A stretch of DNA of 35,574 bases from VRUE01 sp046733315. Its GTDB lineage: Bacteria > Actinomycetota > Thermoleophilia > Solirubrobacterales > 70-9. The stretch's first letter is position 1; each line of letters begins with the position of its first letter. The translations under genes were made by a program, and so were the position numbers. The notes beneath the pieces are model-generated. The model did no database searches. It saw only the letters and a list, made by a program, of their open reading frames with translations, and was not told the DNA's origin. Below, in pieces: positions 29,802 to 35,574 of the stretch. The DNA is taken from assembly GCA_046733315.1 (NCBI GenBank), contig JBKPOV010000109.1, positions 1 to 35,574 of the forward strand, in the 5' to 3' direction.

Positions 29802-30863
29802 ATGAATGCTCAGGGGGTGGACAAAGGACGAATCCACGATCGCGTCAACGGCTCGGCCAATGAGGTGGTCCCAATCCGCGTGGCCCGCTTTCTTTCGTCC
29901 TTGCCGGTCATCCGCGGCTCTCGCTACCCACTGCTCAATGCCGCGGCCCTCATCGGCAGCCTTCCGCTGCTCGCGGTCATAGCCGAGCTGATCCCTGGGC
30001 AGAGCGTCAGCTGGTTTGTCTGGTCCACGGCGGCAATCTATGGAGTGCTGATCGTCGCGATGGTTCTCGCTGCCTGCGATGTTTGGGAAAAGCTCGTCGC
30101 GCTAAGTGGCGATCTTGACGCGATGCTGGAGGCGGCGGATCAGGAGGCGATGGCCGATTGGCTATCTCGAGCCTTGAGGTGGCGTCGCCAGATCCTGGCC
30201 GTCGTGCTGGGGATAGCGGCTTCCACCTGGGTTGGGATCAAGCTTTCGGGGCCCCTGGGGGGCTATGCCGAGCATGGGGGTTTCGCCTACAGCGTCACCA
30301 TCGGGTGGACTGGCGGGATCGGCGCCCTCACCGTCTATTGGCTGTGGGGGGCGCCGCTCTATTACCCCTTGACTCGCATCAAGGAACCAAAACTCGACTG
30401 GGTGGCTCCTCTGCAAACTCCGGCCATTCAGAGGCTCAGCCGCCTCACGGTCAGTGCCTCACGGTGGTCGACCTTTGGATTGCTGCTCTTCATGATCCCG
30501 ATTGCCGCCACGGTCATGCTGGCGTCCGGCGAGGTATCGGTCTGGATCCTCAGTGTCTTCCCGGTGATCTTTGCATTTATCACCGTGCTGGCATGTAGCG
30601 TGATCCCACAGATCGTCCTGCAGGACCTCCTTCGGAGAGGAAGGCGTCAGACCCTTGCTGAAATCCGAGCCGTCCTGCCGGCGCCTAAAGGCGTTTTCAG
30701 GGATCTTCACCCTGAGCAATTGCAGGCAGTCGAGCTTTACCAGTCGATCGCCAACTCATCCCTCTCGATGCTCGACTGGAAGCGCTTCATCGAGTACCTG
30801 CTTCTACTCTTGAGCGCACTAGTACCTGTCGCCATCGCCCTAATCGCCAACCTAGGCTCCTAA
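29802..30863 (+). CDS. multi-pass membrane protein of unknown family
   Basis: This is a 353-residue membrane protein. Helices are visible around 45-65 (LLNAAALIGSLPLLAVIA), 70-93 (WFVWSTAAIYGVLIVAMVLA), 130-150, 165-185, 222-270 (LLLFMIPIAATVMLASG, SVWILSVFPVIFAFITVLAC) and near the C-terminus (IEYLLLLLSALVPVAIALIA). Charged loops lie between. I recognise no family. Codon third positions carry more A/T than the neighbours (for example gat, tgg-rich stretches and many ctt, att and caa codons), a possible sign of transfer. The ATG at 29802 has no strong ribosome site; an in-frame start shortly downstream is possible. tRNA-Pro lies convergently after it. Confidence 0.7.
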   Translation: MNAQGVDKGRIHDRVNGSANEVVPIRVARFLSSLPVIRGSRYPLLNAAALIGSLPLLAVIAELIPGQSVSWFVWSTAAIYGVLIVAMVLAACDVWEKLVALSGDLDAMLEAADQEAMADWLSRALRWRRQILAVVLGIAASTWVGIKLSGPLGGYAEHGGFAYSVTIGWTGGIGALTVYWLWGAPLYYPLTRIKEPKLDWVAPLQTPAIQRLSRLTVSASRWSTFGLLLFMIPIAATVMLASGEVSVWILSVFPVIFAFITVLACSVIPQIVLQDLLRRGRRQTLAEIRAVLPAPKGVFRDLHPEQLQAVELYQSIANSSLSMLDWKRFIEYLLLLLSALVPVAIALIANLGS

Positions 30864-30949
30864 GAGAGGGCCTTAGCCGGACGGCTGACCGCCCGTAGAT
30901 CCAAGAGATAAGTGGAGGCTTGCGTAATTGCCAAATGAGGCTCTGCTTA

Positions 30950-31023
30950 TCGGGGAGACAGGATTTGAACCTGCGACCGCTCGGCCCCCAGCCGAGTGCG
31001 CTACCAGACTGCGCCACTCCCCG
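30950..31023 (-). tRNA. tRNA-Pro (GGG)
   Basis: On the minus strand CGGGGAG pairs with CTCCCCG, discriminator A. The anticodon stem CTCGG/CCGAG encloses CTGGGGG, giving GGG. The T-arm is GCAGGTTCAAATCCTGT-like. Confidence 0.95.
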
Positions 31024-31055
31024 TGGCTGGATTACATTCTGACGGATCAATCAAT

Positions 31056-31126
31056 GCGGCGGTAGCTCAACGGTAGAGCCTCAGCCTTCCAAGCTGATGA
31101 CGCGAGTTCGATTCTCGTCCGCCGCT
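31056..31126 (+). tRNA. tRNA-Gly (TCC)
   Basis: GCGGCGG pairs with CCGCCGC, discriminator T. The anticodon stem TCAGC/GCTGA encloses CTTCCAA, giving TCC. It is 33 bp from and divergent to tRNA-Pro. About 200 bp with no convincing gene follow before 31326. Confidence 0.95.
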
Positions 31127-31325
31127 CTCTCCTCCTCGGACTGCTGCGCTCAAGGCTCGGGCCGTAGCGCCGATCCAGATCAGCGACCGCAAGGTCCTCG
31201 GGAGATGCAGCAGGCCGGCTATACACCGATGGTCTCCGACGGCCGCCGCCTCTACCTGATCGGCTACTACGAGCTGATCGGTCTGCAGCCGAGGCGGCAC
31301 TGATAGCAAAGGGGGACCTCTTCCG

Positions 31326-31916
31326 ATGACTTGCGGCTACTCTCGCGCGGTGGGCATCGGAATTGGATCCAGAGTCGCGCTGATTTTCTCCCTCGGGCTG
31401 CTTGCTTGCGCGGTGACAACGACGCCCGCTGTCGCTGCTGAATCAGTGCCCTGGGGTGCTGGCTGCATGCCGACGCCGGCCGGGGCAATGCGCACCAGCG
31501 CCAACTGCGGCGCAGAACTGGACGTGGGCGAAGCGGTCGCGCCTCCTGGCGCCCCCACGGCCGTCAAGCGGATGATCGGGGCGGCCAACGAAATCGACCA
31601 CCGTCCTTACCTCTGGGGCGGCGGCCATGTCAGCTTCCTTTCCCGCGGCTATGACTGCTCCGGCGCGGTCGGCTACGTGCTCCACGCCGCCGGCCTGCTC
31701 GACCAAACGATGGTCTCCGGGCAGTTCACCTACTGGGGAGAAGGCGGCCTCGGCAAGTGGGCGACGGTTTACGCCAATGACCAGCACGTCTTCATGGTCA
31801 TCGCCGGCCTGCGCTTCGACACCCGCGGCAACCCCCCGGGGGTCACCGGGCCCCGCTGGCACAGGGCCAAAGTCGACGGCAACCACTTCGTTGCCCGCCA
31901 CCCGAGCGGTCTCTGA
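31326..31916 (+). CDS. secreted NlpC/P60-like cysteine peptidase
   Basis: This is a 196-residue secreted protein. A signal peptide (RVALIFSLGLLACAVTTTPAVAA) ends near residue 38. The catalytic region is PYLWGGGHVSFLSRGYDCSG, with the Cys in YDCSG, then AVGYVLHAAGLLD and the His in DQHVFMVIAGLRFDT, the usual Cys-His pair of the NlpC/P60 peptidoglycan-hydrolase fold. The protein is short, so the domain stands alone without cell-wall binding repeats. GGGGGA precedes the ATG at 31326 at acceptable spacing. A cell-wall cutting or amidase function is family-level inference. Confidence 0.78.
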   Translation: MTCGYSRAVGIGIGSRVALIFSLGLLACAVTTTPAVAAESVPWGAGCMPTPAGAMRTSANCGAELDVGEAVAPPGAPTAVKRMIGAANEIDHRPYLWGGGHVSFLSRGYDCSGAVGYVLHAAGLLDQTMVSGQFTYWGEGGLGKWATVYANDQHVFMVIAGLRFDTRGNPPGVTGPRWHRAKVDGNHFVARHPSGL

Positions 31917-31973
31917 GCCGGGGCCCGTCGCCGCAAGGTTTGGAACAAAACATTGGCGGGGTAGCGCCTGCTC

Positions 31974-32894
31974 ATGGCAACGGGCGATGTCACTCGCGAC
32001 AGCCGGCTCGCCTGGATCTTCGGCTCCTCGCGGAGCGGCAGCACCTGGCTGCTGCGCATGCTCTCCGAGCTCGACGGCGTCGTCCCGATCGACGATCCGC
32101 ACCTCGGCCACCACCTCGGTGTCTGGCGGCCGATCCCGCTCGCCTGGGCCGCCTGCGACGATCCTCCCGAGCTGACAACTCTCCTCGATGTGAAGGCCGA
32201 GGAGCCTGGCTATTTCTTCGCCGAGCGCCATCGCGACGCTTGGTGGCAGCCGCTGCGAGAGCTGATCTGGGCGAGGTTCGAAGCCGAAGCTCCGGCGGCC
32301 CCGGTCGAGACTTCCTCGCGGCAGGTCTTCGTCGTCAAGGAGCCGGGCTCCCACGCCGCGCCGCTGCTGACCGAACTGTTCCCGACCTCGAAGCTGATCT
32401 TCCTGCTGCGCGACGGTCGCGACGTCGTCGACTCCTGGCTGGATGCCTACAGCGAGGGCTCCTGGGCGATACCGGGAGGCGCCTTCCCGGTCGCCCCCGA
32501 GGGCCGGCCGGCACTGATTCGCTGGCTCTCAGCAGTCTGGGCCTACCGCAGCCGCGCAGTTCGCGCGGCGTTCGAGAGCCACGCTCCGGAGGACCGGGTC
32601 CTGATTCGTTACGAGGATCTGCGCGGCGATACGGAGCACTGTCTGGAGCGCGTCTGCGCAACGCTCGGCCTCAATCCTGAGCGGGCCCCGGAAGTCGTAG
32701 CCCGTCACAGATTCGAGCAAGTGCCCAGTGTGGCCCGTGGACCGCGGCGAGCGGTGCGGCGGGCGACTCCTGGCGGCTGGCGGCAAAACCTAACGGCCGA
32801 GGAGCAGGCCGCCCTGCAGGAAGCTCTCGCCGTCGCACTGAGCGAGTTCGGCTACGGCGAGGACCCGACCCCGGTGCTCGCCGCGACCGCTTGA
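31974..32894 (+). CDS. sulfotransferase family protein
   Basis: This is a 306-residue PAPS-dependent sulfotransferase. The 5'-phosphosulfate-binding loop is GSSRSGSTWLLRML (residues ~17-30). The 3'-phosphate-binding segment is FLLRDGRDVVDSWLDAYSEG, with the conserved Arg and the Asp-Ser spacing. RYEDLRGDTEHCLERVCATL is the typical region after it. It transfers sulfate from PAPS to a hydroxyl or amine of an unknown acceptor, often a glycolipid or polysaccharide in actinobacteria. No PAPS-synthesis or glycan cluster is near. The start is the ATG at 31974, 57 bp after the peptidase gene, so the two may share a transcript. Confidence 0.87.
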   Translation: MATGDVTRDSRLAWIFGSSRSGSTWLLRMLSELDGVVPIDDPHLGHHLGVWRPIPLAWAACDDPPELTTLLDVKAEEPGYFFAERHRDAWWQPLRELIWARFEAEAPAAPVETSSRQVFVVKEPGSHAAPLLTELFPTSKLIFLLRDGRDVVDSWLDAYSEGSWAIPGGAFPVAPEGRPALIRWLSAVWAYRSRAVRAAFESHAPEDRVLIRYEDLRGDTEHCLERVCATLGLNPERAPEVVARHRFEQVPSVARGPRRAVRRATPGGWRQNLTAEEQAALQEALAVALSEFGYGEDPTPVLAATA

Positions 32895-32901
32895 TCGCCA
32901 G

Positions 32902-33255
32902 CTATGACTCCGCAGAGAGAGCTTGGTCGACGCTCTCGAAGACCAAGCCGTTCGCGGTCAACCCAGTCACCGAGAGGACGCGAAGCACCTGATCGGAGGG
33001 CGCGTAGACGGCAACGCGACCGCCCTCCTGCCGTGCCTGCTTATGCGCCTGGACGATCGCCGCGATGCCGGTGGAGTCGATGAAGTCGCAGTTCTCCAGG
33101 TCGATCACGATCTGGCGACACTTCGCGCCCGCACGAGCGAGGGCGTCCTCCAACTCCGCGGCAACCGCTAGGTCCAACTCACCTTCCACCTGGATCTCCC
33201 TGCAGCCAGGGCGAAGATCCCGTTCGGTGAGTTTGAAAACCCGCACATCGGACAT
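32902..33255 (-). CDS. STAS-domain anti-sigma factor antagonist
   Basis: This is a 117-residue SpoIIAA/RsbV-like protein. The core IVIDLENCDFIDSTGIAAIV holds the conserved DSTG, with Ser61 the residue normally phosphorylated by an anti-sigma kinase. The fold starts REIQVEGELDLAVAAELEDA and ends RVLSVTGLTANGLVFESVDQ. A cognate anti-sigma kinase and phosphatase are not in the window. CGGAGG precedes the ATG at 33255. It lies next to the DUF2294 pair on the same strand, with a 175-bp gap that shows no gene. Confidence 0.88.
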   Translation of the reverse strand: MSDVRVFKLTERDLRPGCREIQVEGELDLAVAAELEDALARAGAKCRQIVIDLENCDFIDSTGIAAIVQAHKQARQEGGRVAVYAPSDQVLRVLSVTGLTANGLVFESVDQALSAES

Positions 33256-33430
33256 CTGAGGCCTCCGAATAGCTCCATCCCGGTCAGAGTCCGCACATCA
33301 GGCTGGCGACCCGATTGCGTGCCTCACTGTGTAGGTAACGCCCCGGCGCCCACGCCCCGGTGCGTCGTCGCCGATTTTAGCGCCGGATCGGACTATCCGC
33401 AAAGGCCATGAGCGTGCCGATCTGACCCGG

Positions 33431-33810
33431 TCAAGCCTCCAGGTAGAAGAGCTCGGCGGCGACGTCGTTACTCGTGTCCATCCCGCTGATGAAGGCGCGC
33501 ACTTTCCGCCCCATGACCCTTTCGACAATCTCGTAGAACTGGTCCTCGGTTGCGTGCTGGAAGTAGAGGCGGAGGTCGCGCAGGCGCTGGTGATCGCCGA
33601 GCTCGGCCATGCGCTTCTCGGCGGGCGTCAGGGTGTCTTCGAGAGTGCAGACGATTAGGTCGGGCCCCGCGAAGTCGGATCTCGCCCGGGTCGGGCCACG
33701 GCCGAACTGCACCTTATACAGGCGGACCATCTCGCGGGAGATCTCGGCGAGCTTCGAGACTTGGGGGTCAATCCCTCACCGACCTGCTCTGCTTGCTCGT
33801 AATTCGGCAC
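33431..33810 (-). pseudogene. DUF2294 (MpsC family) protein, first copy, frameshifted
   Basis: The larger part, EISREMVRLYKVQFGRGPTR through DVAAELFYLEA, is one clean frame with the DUF2294 signature (FGRGPTRARSDFAGPDLIVC, TLEDTLTPAEKRMAELGDHQ). Its first residues lie in the next frame: a GTG at 33808-33810 with GAGGAG upstream gives MPNYEQAEQVGEGLTP. Adding one base to the G5 run at 33763-33767 joins them as LTPQVSKLAEISREM, giving a 126-residue protein equal in length to the second copy. An ATG-started 99-residue frame from 33730 would lack the N-terminus. So this is either a homopolymer error or a real frameshift. DUF2294 proteins are linked to Na+ transport/MpsC, but function is unclear. 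Confidence 0.7.
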
Positions 33811-33982
33811 GCTTCGACTCCTCTTCTGGGAGTCGTCGCGCAACACCCACGACCTTCCCGATTGGAACGATGAGAGAAGTCCGCAGGGCGAGCTTCGCTC
33901 GTATTGCGTGCCTCTATAAGGGGGCAACGACTCGGCGCAAAGTCCAAATCGTCACCACGATCCTATCGTGCCCCCGAGCAGC

Positions 33983-34366
33983 CTAGGCGGCGCTCTCAAG
34001 GTAGAAGACCTCCGCCGAAACGTCGCTGGTGGCATCGGTGCCGCTGACAAAAGCGCGAACCCTGCGTTTCAGTAGACGTTCGATCACGTTACGAAAATCC
34101 TCTTCGGTGGCATGCTGGAAGAAGGTTCGCGTGTCGCGCAGGCGCTGATTCTCGCCCATCTCCGCCATCTTGCGCTCAACGGGGGTGAAGCTGTCTTCAA
34201 GGGTGGAGACGACGATGTCGGGACCGGCGAACTCCGTCCTCGCCCTGGTCGGCCCGCGGCCGAGCTGATCCTTGTAGAGGCGCACCATCTCCCGCGAGAT
34301 CTCGGCTCGAACCGAGTAGGTGGAAGCTTCCACGCTCTGGATCGCCTCCGAGCTTTGCTCGTTCAT
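33983..34366 (-). CDS. DUF2294 (MpsC family) protein, second copy
   Basis: This is a 127-residue protein: N-terminal MNEQSSEAIQSVEASTYSVR, then AEISREMVRLYKDQLGRGPT, FAGPDIVVSTLEDSFTPVER, an IERLLKRRVRAFVSGTDATS segment and the end DVSAEVFYLESAA. It is a tandem paralogue of the copy at 33431, sharing ISREMVRLYK, GRGPTRAR, the FQHATE box, KMAE/RMAE and FYLE. The ATG at 34366 is preferred because its length then equals the repaired first copy and it starts the helix; the frame is open further to 34453. The upstream 34367-34640 region has AACCCC-N6-GGGGTT (34379-34396), a weak stem, and no other gene. Confidence 0.82.
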   Translation of the reverse strand: MNEQSSEAIQSVEASTYSVRAEISREMVRLYKDQLGRGPTRARTEFAGPDIVVSTLEDSFTPVERKMAEMGENQRLRDTRTFFQHATEEDFRNVIERLLKRRVRAFVSGTDATSDVSAEVFYLESAA

Positions 34367-34640
34367 CTGCTCGCTGCTAACCCCCCCTCTGGGGTTTCCG
34401 CGCGCAAGGAAAGAGGAGGATGAGACCCCGACGACGGGTGGCGCTGCCTGCACTAAGCGTAGCCGACCGACGGCGGCCGGCTATCGATTTGCGGCGTGGA
34501 CGAGGGCTCGAATCATGTCTTTTCGCCGCCTTTCGCTCGGTCTACCCGACGCAAAGTGGCCCCGAAACGAAGGCGCGCAAGGCAACGCTCTCGCCTCGGG
34601 CCGGGCGACGGTCGAGCCCATAACCAGAGAGGATGGGCGG

Positions 34641-34901
34641 ATGCCCCAGCCGCGCCGCCCGAAAAAGCGTGCCGAACGTGTCGACTACGGCTGGGTGATC
34701 TCGTTCGGCTGCAAGCCAACCGGCAAGCTCCGGCGCCTCAAGGTCGACGTCGACCCCGCCAGCGATACCCGGCCGATCGAAATCCCCTGCGTCTGTGGCG
34801 AGGTCCACCGCGTGACCGTCTCCCCCTACCGACGGCGACGCTCCGCGGATGAGCCGTTCGACCTCGAGGTCACGTCGCTCGACGAGTTGCGCGGAAGCTG
34901 A
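34641..34901 (+). CDS. small basic protein with a CxC motif
   Basis: This is an 86-residue protein of no family I recognise. It begins MPQPRRPKKRAERVDYGWVI, continues SFGCKPTGKLRRLKVDVDP and IEIPCVCGEVHRVTVSPYRR, and ends with an acidic region FDLEVTSLDELRGS. CVCG plus an earlier Cys and His could be a partial zinc ribbon. Basic residues at both flanks suggest nucleic-acid or membrane-surface binding. The ATG at 34641 follows GAGAGG; another ATG at 34633 is out of frame. Its stop is directly followed by tRNA-Trp on the other strand. Confidence 0.6.
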   Translation: MPQPRRPKKRAERVDYGWVISFGCKPTGKLRRLKVDVDPASDTRPIEIPCVCGEVHRVTVSPYRRRRSADEPFDLEVTSLDELRGS

Positions 34902-34902
34902 G

Positions 34903-34976
34903 CGGGGCAGCCAGGACTCGAACCTGGAATCGCCGGTTTTGGAGACCGGTGCCTTAGCCAGTTGGGCCACTGCCCC
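34903..34976 (-). tRNA. tRNA-Trp (CCA)
   Basis: On the minus strand GGGGCAG pairs with CTGCCCC, discriminator G. The anticodon stem CCGGT/ACCGG encloses CTCCAAA, giving CCA. No encoded 3' CCA end is seen. Confidence 0.93.
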
Positions 34977-34997
34977 GAGAAGGCCATGCTAATTCAG

Positions 34998-35081
34998 TGC
35001 GGGCGGAGGGACTCGAACCCCCACGCTCTCTCGAGCACCGGCACCTAAAGCCGGCGCGTATACCAATTCCGCCACGCCCGC
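34998..35081 (-). tRNA. tRNA-Leu (TAG)
   Basis: GCGGGCG pairs with CGCCCGC, discriminator A. The anticodon stem CCGGC/GCCGG encloses TTTAGGT, giving TAG. A long variable arm (TGCTCGAGAGAGCGT) marks a class II tRNA. It is the second leucine tRNA of the window. Confidence 0.95.
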
Positions 35082-35139
35082 GTGGCAGCCCGTGAACCGG
35101 GCTTAACGCGCGACCAACGCTGCGTCGCTCCTAGATTCT

Positions 35140-35574
35140 ATGATCGTTCGCGTGGCGGTAGGAGAGGTGAGGCCCGGTTACGAGCTTTGGAGGCCGAATC
35201 GGGAAAAAGCTGAGTCGGTCACGACCAAGTTCGTGCTCGTCTTGCTGCTCGCGGCGACAGCCGCGATTGCGGCCCTGGTGACGATCACCGGCTTCTCGCT
35301 GATGACCGGCGGCAGCGGCATGGGGGTCGTCTGCATGATCTTCGCCGTGCTCTACGCCTTCTTCGCCTTCCTCGTCTTCCGCTGGAACCGCGGCATCCTC
35401 CCCGTCGCGGCGGCGCTCTCGACGATCCTGGCGATCTTCTGCGCCACCGGCGCGGACAGCTGGTTCGCGCGCGACAAGACCGGGCTCGACGAAGGCCTAA
35501 TCTCCAGCTCCGCGATCGGCCTACTCGTGATCGTCCTGCTGCTGCTGCAGATCGTCGTCGTCGCCGCCTCCTTC
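35140..35574 (+). CDS. membrane protein, partial (cut by window end)
   Basis: From the ATG at 35140 an open frame of 145 codons runs to the window edge. It begins MIVRVAVGEVRPGYELWRPN, a short soluble N-terminus, then hydrophobic helices: KFVLVLLLAATAAIAALVTI, GMGVVCMIFAVLYAFFAFLV, GILPVAAALSTILAIFCATG and SAIGLLVIVLLLLQIVVVAA. At least four helices are present. I recognise no family. A GTG at 35155 or 35167 could instead be the start; the GGAGAG near 35160 is too close to the latter. The 58-bp gap after tRNA-Leu holds the presumed promoter. Confidence 0.65.
   Translation, partial: MIVRVAVGEVRPGYELWRPNREKAESVTTKFVLVLLLAATAAIAALVTITGFSLMTGGSGMGVVCMIFAVLYAFFAFLVFRWNRGILPVAAALSTILAIFCATGADSWFARDKTGLDEGLISSSAIGLLVIVLLLLQIVVVAASF

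Noticed and set aside
30787..31050. Minus-strand frame containing SGSALGWGPSGRRFKSCLP
   Set aside because: Classic read-through of tRNA-Pro; not a protein.
31097..31303. Short frame ending RRLYLIGYYELIGLQPRRH after tRNA-Gly
   Set aside because: It starts inside the tRNA; the nearest internal ATG has a GGGAG too close to work. A frame-shifted fragment of an old gene is possible but unsupported.
31067..31309. Minus-strand frame containing RESNSRHQLGRLRLYR
   Set aside because: This is the usual translation of a tRNA gene read as protein (tRNA-Gly).
34379..34396. AACCCC-N6-GGGGTT stem upstream of the second DUF2294 gene
   Set aside because: Six-base arms in C-rich DNA are likely by chance; noted with the gene only.
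34320..34640. Upstream extension of the CxC protein frame to 34320
   Set aside because: It lies over the DUF2294 start region and reads as non-protein; the ATG at 34641 has a ribosome site.
1..35574. CRISPR arrays, insertion sequences, prophage genes
   Set aside because: No spaced direct repeats, transposases or phage structural proteins were seen on either strand.

Overview
The window is high-GC DNA with short intergenic gaps, frequent 1-44 bp gene overlaps and many GTG starts. Gene content fits an actinobacterium, most likely of the Thermoleophilia/Solirubrobacterales. The clues are a Ddn-type F420/quinone reductase, an orphan MpsC/DUF2294 pair, a very large repeat-built exported protein, a Pro/Asp-rich disordered protein and actinobacterial-looking candidate leaderless promoters. 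The lineage is an inference from gene content; no rRNA is present.

Layout. 1-388: the start of an FAD-dependent oxidoreductase interrupted by an amber codon. 557-2220: a PII protein and ammonium transporter operon; the PII has no Tyr51 and the transporter has Glu in place of the first pore histidine. 2231-6562: a GMC oxidoreductase diverging from a DEAD-box helicase with a structured leader, then a small Cys/HTH protein and a DMT-type membrane protein. 6636-9485: a 949-residue exported repeat protein. 9631-11742: a possible 30-residue membrane peptide, a USP-like/membrane fusion, a disordered acidic protein and a small phosphoesterase. 11696-12137: a decayed DUF892 gene. 12204-15337: a MerR regulator diverging from a ferredoxin reductase plus fatty acid desaturase pair, a likely membrane-lipid desaturation cassette.

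15367-20845: tRNA-Glu and tRNA-Leu, two alpha/beta hydrolases (one a haloalkane dehalogenase relative), a calcineurin-type phosphoesterase, a four-helix membrane protein, an RDD protein, a NUDIX hydrolase and an 18-bp perfect hairpin. 20843-23502: a flavin amine-oxidase-like enzyme and a divergent MocR regulator sharing an 11-bp inverted repeat. 23499-26653: an amidase, a cupin and an orphan branched-chain-type binding lipoprotein. 26650-28974: an overlapping TetR, UGT-type glycosyltransferase and Ddn-like reductase operon, with two small ABM-like proteins just upstream on the other strand; this is the best candidate here for an undescribed small-molecule tolerance cassette.

29802-35574: an unknown membrane protein of atypical base use, tRNA-Pro and tRNA-Gly, an NlpC/P60-like secreted protein, a sulfotransferase, a STAS protein, a tandem DUF2294 pair (one frameshifted), a small basic CxC protein, tRNA-Trp, tRNA-Leu and the start of a membrane protein cut by the window edge. 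Three genes (near 131, 11981 and 33763) carry single-position disruptions in otherwise coherent frames, so assembly error and real decay must be told apart before they are interpreted.
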